DNA of 9,782 nucleotides, taken from assembly GCA_035289125.1 (NCBI GenBank), contig DATDXW010000019.1, forward strand, positions 1 through 9,782, given 5' to 3'. Origin of the DNA: JACQID01 sp035289125 (GTDB taxonomy: Archaea; Aenigmatarchaeota; Aenigmatarchaeia; GW2011-AR5). Of this stretch, positions 5,515 to 9,782 are shown one piece after another. Under the pieces are notes generated by a model. The model saw only the letters and a program-made list of their open reading frames with translations, did not search any database and was not told the DNA's origin. The position numbers were made by a program, and so were the translations under genes. Position 1 is the first letter of the stretch. Each line of letters begins with the position of its first letter.

Positions 5515-7563
5515 ATGAACGATATTCTTAGGAAGCATTTTGGCTTTTCTTCGCTGTATCCTGAGCAGAGCGCGGTGATAAGCGACGTGCTTGCCGGCAG
5601 GGACGTCTTTGTGCTGATGCCTACTGGCAGCGGAAAATCCCTGTGCTATCAGTTGCCCGCCCTGCTCAGAGAAGGGATAACCGTCGTCGTTTCCCCGCTC
5701 ATCGCGCTGATGAAGGACCAAGTTGACTCTTTGCGGATGAACGGAATAAGCGCGGCATTCATAAACTCTTCACTTTCTGAAAGAGAGATAGAGGAAGAGA
5801 AGCTGGAAATATTGCGCGGCAAAAAGAAGCTTCTTTACGTTGCCCCGGAGCGCCTCTCTTCGTCTGATTTCATCCCGTTTCTGAAAATGGTGAAGATAGG
5901 GCTTTTTGCCGTTGACGAGGCCCATTGCATTTCCGAGTGGGGGCACGAGTTCAGGCCGGATTACCGCAACCTCCGCGTGTTGCGCGATACCTTCCCCGAA
6001 GTGCCTATCATAGCTTTGACAGCCACTGCCGTTTCCCGGGTGCAGGATGACATAGTGAGCACGCTCAGGTTGCGGGAGCCGGCCGTGCATAAGACGAGTT
6101 TCAATCGCGACAATCTTACGTATTACATACGCCCGAAGGAAAACGCATTCGAGCAGCTCGTTGAATACATGAAGGCCCATCGCGACGAGTCTGGAATAAT
6201 ATATTGTCTCGGGAAGAAAGAAACGGAAAGCATAGCGTCAAAGCTCGGGAAAGAAGGGTTCAAGGCGCTTCCTTATCACGCCGGACTTTCCGACTTTGAG
6301 CGGGAGAATAATCAAGATTTGTTCAAGCGCGACGACGTGCAGACAATCGTCGCCACCATAGCATTCGGGATGGGCATAGACAAGCCGAACGTACGTTACG
6401 TTATCCACTATGACGTTCCGAAGAGCATTGAGGGATATTATCAGGAAACCGGGCGCGCCGGGCGCGACCGTCTGCCAAGCGACTGCATACTTTTCTTCAG
6501 TCGCGGGGATGCATGGAAGTTGAAGAGCATGATGGACAAGAGCATACATAATCCGAAGAAGCGGAAGCTGGCTTATGCGAAGCTTGACACGATGCTGGAG
6601 TATTGCGAGAGCCACGAATGCCGCCGCAAGCTCGTGCTCGGCTATTTCGGCGAGTCTTTCGGCGGCGGCTGCGGCAAGTGCGATAATTGCCTGACCCCGA
6701 AAGAATCCATGGATGCTACCGTCGTAGCAAAGAAAATATTTCAGTGCATTTACGAGACAGGGCAGAGCTTTGGCGCTGGTTACATAGCGTCCGTTCTCAC
6801 GGCCGGCAAGGGCGTTCGCCCTCATCACGCGATGAAGAAATCTTTCGGCTCAGGCACGGGATACACACAAAAGCAGTGGATATCTTTCATACGCGAACTG
6901 GCGGCCAGTGGCTTTGTCACCACAACAGGTGGCGAATATCCGGTGCTGAAGCTGAATGAAAAAAGCACGGACGTGCTGTACGGCAAAGAGCGCGTGCTTC
7001 TGATGAAACCCGTTGAATCGCGGATAGCAGTGCACGAAGTCATAGAGCCCGGGCTTTTCGGGATACTGCGCGCGTTGCGCAAGGCGATGGCAGACGCGGA
7101 AGGCGTGCCGCCATATATGATATTTCCCGACCGCTCCCTGAAAGAGATGTCTTCTTATTATCCGCAAAGCCTGTCGTCGCTGAAAAATGTGCACGGCGTG
7201 GGCGAAGCCAAGCTGAAGCGCTACGGTCCGGCGTTCCTGAAAAAAATACGCGAGTATTGCACGGAACGTGGTATTGCCGAGCGCCCGTCACGGAGCAGTG
7301 TGCCCACGCTTGCCGCAAACTACCTGGAAACGCTGGAGCTTGTCAACAGCGGGCTAAGCCTGAGCGAGATAGCCGCAAAGCGTTTGCTTTCGGAAAAAGA
7401 AGTGCTCTTCCACATAGAGTCGCTCCTTGTGTTGGGCAGGGACGTGAATATAGACAACATAGTGACGAAAGAGCGGCAAAGCGCGATAAGAGACGCGTTG
7501 CGCAGTGGCGCAAAGCCCGTTGCTTCTCCAGAAGAGATACGCATCGTGAAGATGAAGAAGTGA
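5515..7563 (+). CDS. recQ: RecQ-family ATP-dependent DNA helicase
   Basis: This 682-residue superfamily-2, 3'-to-5' DNA helicase acts in recombination and repair of stalled forks. In order: motif 0 with Q18; Walker A 'PTGSGKS' (K41); Walker B 'DEAH' (134-137); the RecQ aromatic-rich loop 'CISEWGHEFRPDY' (138-150); 'TATA' motif III; 'IAFGMGIDKPNVR'; and motif VI 'QETGRAGRD' (310-318). The zinc-binding RQC part follows with C369, C386, C389 and C392, the same 17-3-3 spacing as in bacterial RecQ, then a winged helix to about 500. An HRDC domain covers about 511-582 ('ILRALRKAMADAEGVPPYMIF'). The C-terminal 'ETLELVNSGLSLSEIAAKR' (about 605-625) looks like the helix-turn-helix found at the end of many bacterial RecQ proteins. 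This full bacterial-style layout differs from the usual archaeal Hel308/Hjm and suggests ancient transfer. Base composition matches the neighbours, so any transfer is not recent. Confidence 0.96.
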   Translation: MNDILRKHFGFSSLYPEQSAVISDVLAGRDVFVLMPTGSGKSLCYQLPALLREGITVVVSPLIALMKDQVDSLRMNGISAAFINSSLSEREIEEEKLEILRGKKKLLYVAPERLSSSDFIPFLKMVKIGLFAVDEAHCISEWGHEFRPDYRNLRVLRDTFPEVPIIALTATAVSRVQDDIVSTLRLREPAVHKTSFNRDNLTYYIRPKENAFEQLVEYMKAHRDESGIIYCLGKKETESIASKLGKEGFKALPYHAGLSDFERENNQDLFKRDDVQTIVATIAFGMGIDKPNVRYVIHYDVPKSIEGYYQETGRAGRDRLPSDCILFFSRGDAWKLKSMMDKSIHNPKKRKLAYAKLDTMLEYCESHECRRKLVLGYFGESFGGGCGKCDNCLTPKESMDATVVAKKIFQCIYETGQSFGAGYIASVLTAGKGVRPHHAMKKSFGSGTGYTQKQWISFIRELAASGFVTTTGGEYPVLKLNEKSTDVLYGKERVLLMKPVESRIAVHEVIEPGLFGILRALRKAMADAEGVPPYMIFPDRSLKEMSSYYPQSLSSLKNVHGVGEAKLKRYGPAFLKKIREYCTERGIAERPSRSSVPTLAANYLETLELVNSGLSLSEIAAKRLLSEKEVLFHIESLLVLGRDVNIDNIVTKERQSAIRDALRSGAKPVASPEEIRIVKMKK

Positions 7564-7569
7564 CACTTT

Positions 7570-7588
7570 CGCGCGTTCTCCGAGCGCG
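7570..7588 (+). terminator. Possible hairpin after recQ
   Basis: CGCGC (7570-7574) and GCGCG (7584-7588) can pair across a 9-base loop, seven bases after the recQ stop. There is no T-run next to it, and archaeal termination usually depends on T-tracts, so the role is uncertain. Confidence 0.2.
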
Positions 7589-7616
7589 GCAAGAGTATCG
7601 TATGGCGAACGGTGAA

Positions 7617-7626
7617 TTTTAAATAG
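7617..7626 (+). promoter_or_regulatory. TATA box of the AT-rich orphan gene at 7646
   Basis: TTTTAAATAG is centred about 25 bases before ATG 7646. With no Shine-Dalgarno in between, this predicts a leaderless transcript. Confidence 0.55.
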
Positions 7627-7645
7627 ATATATCCAAATCTTTATT

Positions 7646-8077
7646 ATGACAGGCGAGGAATACTTCACGAGATTAAGCCAGGCAAGTAAAATTCCAATTC
7701 AAGATTCTGTTGAGAGGCTTGAAATTCTACGTAGTCTTACCGAATACGTTGATGGTGTATTTTACGGTGAGATGGTTAAACATGGTCTAACAGGCATACA
7801 TCCTTCAGTACTTTATTTAAGATATTACGACCCGAATAGCTATGGTGTATTGGTAGAGCGAATTGATGCATTCGCAGGACAAAATTCGCGATATCCAGAT
7901 GTAGTCGGATTAACTCGGCAAGGTTTGGAGATTGCCCAAAGTATAGTTGGAAGGGTTAGGGAATTATCAGATGGAGAACCTGAACAATTCTATCGTGATA
8001 GTTATGCTTTAGTTAAAGATTTTGTTGTTGGTATGCAACGAGCTTTTACGGAAATACGTTCAAGGTATATATCATGA
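7646..8077 (+). CDS. AT-rich orphan gene, 143-residue hypothetical protein
   Basis: I do not recognise a family. The protein (MTGEEYFTRLSQASKIP...) looks soluble and mainly helical: 'DSVERLEILRSLTEYVDGVFYGEMV', a central 'VLYLRYYDPNSYGVLVERIDAF', then helices around 'RQGLEIAQSIVGRVRELSDG' and 'YALVKDFVVGMQRAFTEI'. No signal peptide, TM helix or metal motif is seen. Composition is unlike the flanking genes: 19 of the 60 bases at 7981-8040 are G or C, against 33 of 60 at 7201-7260 in recQ, and third positions are A/T-rich. That contrast, together with orphan status, suggests recent acquisition. The ATG is set by a TATA box about 25 bases upstream. The stop (TGA 8075-8077) lies inside TCATGAA, directly beside palindromic repeat copy 2. 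Confidence 0.75.
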   Translation: MTGEEYFTRLSQASKIPIQDSVERLEILRSLTEYVDGVFYGEMVKHGLTGIHPSVLYLRYYDPNSYGVLVERIDAFAGQNSRYPDVVGLTRQGLEIAQSIVGRVRELSDGEPEQFYRDSYALVKDFVVGMQRAFTEIRSRYIS

Positions 8078-8081
8078 AACA

Positions 8082-8122
8082 CATCGAATTCCCGAGAATT
8101 TGATGTTTAAAGATTTTTCATG
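8082..8122. repeat. Palindromic repeat, copy 2
   Basis: CATCGAATTC (8082-8091) pairs with GAATTTGATG (8096-8105), with one G:U, around the loop CCGA; the outer A8081/T8106 pair extends the stem to 11. The element continues through AAAGATTTTTCATG. The 41 bases align without gaps to 9197-9237 with 31 identities. TCATGAA occurs on both sides (8072-8078 and 8118-8124), like a 7-base direct repeat. It lies between the convergent ends of the AT-rich orphan gene and the nucleotidyltransferase, and its right part encodes the last residues of the transferase. Confidence 0.65.
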
Positions 8123-8832
8123 AACGCCCGCGCTTCTTTGAGCGACGCGAAAGTTCCTATATCAAACCAATAATCATCAAAAATGTACGCATATACGTCC
8201 GTTCTTTTAGAAAGCCACGCGATGAAATTGCCCGGGGAATCCCGCGCGTTGTCCTGGCGTAAGTATTCGTTCATTGCGCTCAGCGCTTCCTGTGGAAAGA
8301 TGTAGCACGCCGTCGCCGCCAGCGTGCTTTTCGGCTCACGGGGCTTTTCTTCAAAGCCCGTTATCTTCCCATTCACTTCCGTGATTACGCCGAACTGGCT
8401 GGCGCGTTCCCTGCTTTTCACGTCATACGCCGCCACGACGGGTTTCTTCTTGTCGTAGTAGAAGGCAATGAAATTTTTTAGGTCGAACCCGAACAAGTTA
8501 TCCCCCGCTATAACAATACAATCGCCGGTTATGTTTTCTTTTCCCACCACGTAGGCAAGCCCTGCTATGGCGCCCAGTTTCTTGCCGCCCGGCATTTTCT
8601 CCACCACGAGTTTCACGTTCCTGTTTTTTGACCACGCCCTGAACGGCTCTTTGAATTTTTCATTCGTGGAAACATATATTTCGCGTATACCCGCAGCCTC
8701 AAGCTTGTCAATTATGTAATCTATCATGTGCCTGTCGTTCACGGCTATGAGGGGCTTAGGCACGTTTTCGGTGAGCGGTTTCAGCCTTTCCGCCGTCCCT
8801 CCTGCAAGGACAACAGCTTTAATCTTCAACAC
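8107..8832 (-). CDS. NDP-sugar pyrophosphorylase-like nucleotidyltransferase
   Basis: The protein is 241 residues from the GTG at 8832. It belongs to the GT-A-fold sugar-1-phosphate nucleotidyltransferases (RmlA/GalU/GlmU-N class), which join NTP and sugar 1-phosphate to give NDP-sugar and pyrophosphate. Visible motifs: 'KAVVLAGGTAERLKPLT' with R16; 'PKPLI' with K26; the metal Asp in 'AGDNLF' (D111); 'FEEKP' (160-164); and 'YWFDIGT' (221-227). The signature loop reads GG-TAER instead of the usual GG-xGTR, a variation seen in short archaeal members. There is no C-terminal left-handed beta helix, so it is a single-domain enzyme; its sugar and base are unknown. It overlaps the OB-fold gene by 14 bases, forming an operon with it. 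The start is ambiguous: GTG 8832 is itself part of GAGGTG (8835-8830), and an ATT at 8823 would give the family's usual '(M)KAVVLAGG' with ideal SD spacing. Confidence 0.88.
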   Translation of the reverse strand: MLKIKAVVLAGGTAERLKPLTENVPKPLIAVNDRHMIDYIIDKLEAAGIREIYVSTNEKFKEPFRAWSKNRNVKLVVEKMPGGKKLGAIAGLAYVVGKENITGDCIVIAGDNLFGFDLKNFIAFYYDKKKPVVAAYDVKSRERASQFGVITEVNGKITGFEEKPREPKSTLAATACYIFPQEALSAMNEYLRQDNARDSPGNFIAWLSKRTDVYAYIFDDYWFDIGTFASLKEARAFMKNL

Positions 8833-9148
8833 CTCTTATGCTCTCCGCCACTATCTCCACGTCCCCGCGGTAAAGGGAAACGCGGCCCGTGACTTCCACC
8901 ACGTCGCCGTCCTTCACCGGCGTTGCTGCAAAACGGACGATTTTCACGCCGTTTATTTCAATAAACGTGACACTTGGCGCATGGCTGACTTTTGACGCCT
9001 CGCCCGTCATTCTGACTATTTTCCCGATGTCCTCTTCATTGACGCCGCTAACGGCAACAGGCTCTGCCAGCAGCCCGGCAACTGCGAGCCCGCCTATGCC
9101 CGCAACTGCGAGCAGCAAGCATATTTTTCTCAGCGCATCGTCGTCCAT
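8819..9148 (-). CDS. Membrane-anchored OB-fold protein, 109 residues
   Basis: From ATG 9148 the protein starts MDDDALRKICLLLAVAGIGG. One hydrophobic helix (about residues 9-27) acts as an uncleaved signal anchor. A roughly 75-residue region follows with the strand pattern of a nucleic-acid-type OB fold (tRNA-anti/YhcR-like): 'EEDIGKIVRMTGEA', 'SVTFIEINGVKIVRF', 'VKDGDVVEVTGRVSLYRGDVEIVAESI'. 'GDVVEVTGRVSLYRGDVEI' is the clearest signature. If anchored as predicted, the OB domain faces outside the cell; what it binds (nucleic acid, sugar or ion) is unknown. The frame is open to an ATG at 9199 (17 more residues), but those codons are AT-rich and overlap repeat copy 3. A TATA-like TTTTTAA (9171-9177, minus strand) lies about 26 bases before ATG 9148, favouring the shorter, leaderless form. 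The 3' end overlaps the nucleotidyltransferase start by 14 bases. Confidence 0.78.
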   Translation of the reverse strand: MDDDALRKICLLLAVAGIGGLAVAGLLAEPVAVSGVNEEDIGKIVRMTGEASKVSHAPSVTFIEINGVKIVRFAATPVKDGDVVEVTGRVSLYRGDVEIVAESIRGVED

Positions 9149-9170
9149 GCCGTATTTTGATATGTTATCC

Positions 9171-9177
9171 TTAAAAA
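9171..9177 (-). promoter_or_regulatory. Candidate TATA box of the OB-fold/nucleotidyltransferase operon
   Basis: On the minus strand the sequence reads TTTTTAA, about 26 bases before ATG 9148. An alternative box, TTTAATATTTAG (about 9238-9249, minus strand), would serve the longer reading from ATG 9199. Both are by eye. Confidence 0.4.
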
Positions 9178-9196
9178 TCCACTTTAAAACGAAGCG

Positions 9197-9237
9197 CATT
9201 GAATTCCAGAGAATCCGATGTCATCAGAAATTTCATG
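9197..9237. repeat. Palindromic repeat, copy 3
   Basis: CATTGAATTC (9197-9206) and GAATCCGATG (9211-9220) form an imperfect hairpin with loop CAGA; one pair is G:U and one is a mismatch. A TTTCATG block (9231-9237) follows. It has the same orientation as copy 2, with 31 of 41 identical ungapped positions. It lies between the OB-fold gene's promoter and the 3' end of the AT-rich orphan gene on the minus strand. Confidence 0.65.
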
Positions 9238-9273
9238 CTAAATATTAAACTGGAGATCGCTGAAAGTATAAAT

Positions 9274-9654
9274 CTAGACCTGTAATGCTTTTAACTCGCC
9301 TTGTGTAAATTTAGTTCTCATGTTCGATTTGGCTTTCCCTATTTCTGCAAAAGTAGTTCTAGCTTCGTATTGAGGTTCTTCTATAGATGCGATATATAAT
9401 ACTTCCAGACAACCGCTACTTATAGGTCCTATAGAACCTTGTTTTCTGAGATCTTCTGCAAGTTCTAATAAAAAACCACGAGCACCTTCTTTACCCCGGT
9501 ACAGAGACGGCTTCCCATGAAATACGCGCTCGTATTCAGTTACATAGTGTTCAATAAATTTAGAAACTGGAACATATTCAGAACCCAGCTCATTACCAAC
9601 TGGACCAGTTTCCTTGCCATGCAATAAATGTCCTATTCCACGAATACCCCGCAT
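9274..9654 (-). CDS. AT-rich orphan gene, 126-residue hypothetical protein
   Basis: I do not recognise a family. The protein starts MRGIRGIGHLLHGKETGPVG. It then has 'VPVSKFIEHYVTEYERVFHG', 'ARGFLLELAEDLRKQGSIG', a hydrophobic strand-like 'CLEVLYIASIEE' and a basic C-terminus ('GKAKSNMRTKFTQGELKAL'). It is soluble with mixed helix and strand, and no catalytic motif is evident. Like the orphan at 7646 it is AT-rich: 21 of the 60 bases at 9421-9480 are G or C, well below recQ, dnaG or the hexomutase. No Shine-Dalgarno precedes ATG 9654; AT-rich sequence about 30 bases upstream (ATTTAAG, near 9684-9690 on the complement) could be its promoter. The 3' end faces palindromic repeat copy 3. It does not look homologous to the other AT-rich orphan by eye. 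Confidence 0.7.
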   Translation of the reverse strand: MRGIRGIGHLLHGKETGPVGNELGSEYVPVSKFIEHYVTEYERVFHGKPSLYRGKEGARGFLLELAEDLRKQGSIGPISSGCLEVLYIASIEEPQYEARTTFAEIGKAKSNMRTKFTQGELKALQV

Positions 9655-9740
9655 ACATATTATTTATTTACTTAAGTTCTTAAATCTATCTTATGATAAT
9701 AATAACTAGAATCGGCGGCACTTCTTTGAATCGCATACGT

Positions 9741-9748
9741 TATAAAAA
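9741..9748 (+). promoter_or_regulatory. TATA box of the next plus-strand gene
   Basis: TATAAAAA lies about 25-28 bases before the start of the AAGGTGAT ribosome binding site at 9769. Transcription would start next to that site, leaving a leader of about 11 bases before ATG 9780. Confidence 0.65.
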
Positions 9749-9768
9749 CTTTCGCGCCAAAACCGGAT

Positions 9769-9776
9769 AAGGTGAT
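9769..9776 (+). promoter_or_regulatory. Shine-Dalgarno of the gene starting at 9780
   Basis: AAGGTGAT complements the archaeal anti-SD (GGTGAT core) and ends three bases before the ATG at 9780-9782, the same spacing as in dnaG. Confidence 0.75.
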
Positions 9777-9779
9777 TTG

Positions 9780-9782
9780 ATG
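9780..9782 (+). CDS. Start codon of a gene that continues outside the window
   Basis: Only the ATG is present. It is preceded by a TATA box (9741-9748) and a strong Shine-Dalgarno (9769-9776) in the correct spacing, so a gene almost certainly begins here. Its identity cannot be known from this window. Confidence 0.65.

Noticed and set aside
6238..6828. Minus-strand open frame opposite recQ
   Set aside because: Low-complexity Ala/Leu-rich translation antisense to conserved helicase motifs; a by-product of recQ codon usage.
1..9782. CRISPR array, tRNA, rRNA or transposase
   Set aside because: No regularly spaced direct repeats, cloverleaf, rRNA motif or DDE/HUH/tyrosine-recombinase protein was seen on either strand.

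Overview
The window reads as chromosomal DNA of an archaeon. It carries an archaeal-type DnaG (TOPRIM primase/exosome subunit). Several starts sit behind GAGGTGA(T) Shine-Dalgarno sequences, while others have no leader and lie about 25 bases downstream of AT-rich TATA-like boxes. ATA isoleucine codons are frequent. Small orphan genes, a two-TM protein and a RecQ helicase (more usual in bacteria) would fit a small-genome lineage such as DPANN, but the phylum cannot be fixed from this sequence.

Layout, left to right. (1) 1-232, minus: start of a HicB-like antitoxin-fold protein, cut by the window edge. (2) 442-2588, plus: dnaG and an M24 Xaa-Pro-type peptidase, joined by a TGATG stop/start overlap. 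(3) 2585-2734, minus: a 49-residue zinc-ribbon protein whose stop shares a CTAG palindrome with the peptidase stop. (4) 2966-4309, plus: a phosphomannomutase/phosphoglucomutase, convergent with and overlapping an unrecognised 164-residue gene (4280-4774, minus). (5) 4824-5228, plus: a small two-helix membrane protein that diverges from the 164-residue gene; one TATA-like element lies about 25 bases from both starts. (6) 5229-5514: non-coding, rich in inverted repeats, including a perfect 26-bp palindrome. (7) 5515-7563, plus: RecQ with helicase, zinc/winged-helix, HRDC and C-terminal HTH parts. (8) 7646-8077, plus: an AT-rich orphan gene. (9) 9148-8107, minus: a membrane-anchored OB-fold protein overlapping a sugar-nucleotide transferase. 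(10) 9274-9654, minus: a second AT-rich orphan. (11) 9780: start codon of a further plus-strand gene with a clear promoter and ribosome binding site.

The genes are mostly housekeeping: replication or RNA processing (dnaG), peptide turnover, hexose-phosphate and sugar-nucleotide metabolism, and DNA repair (recQ). The hexomutase makes a sugar 1-phosphate that a nucleotidyltransferase such as the one at 8107-8832 could activate, but the two are 4 kb apart and the link is inferred.

The most unusual signal is a previously unlabelled family of short palindromic intergenic repeats. There are three copies (about 5328-5384, 8082-8122, 9197-9237) sharing a GAATTC-loop-GAGAAT hairpin and a downstream TTTYCATG block. 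Two of them flank the OB-fold/nucleotidyltransferase pair in direct orientation, and each of these two abuts the 3' end of an AT-rich orphan gene. No CRISPR array, rRNA, tRNA, transposase or recognisable defence operon was seen.
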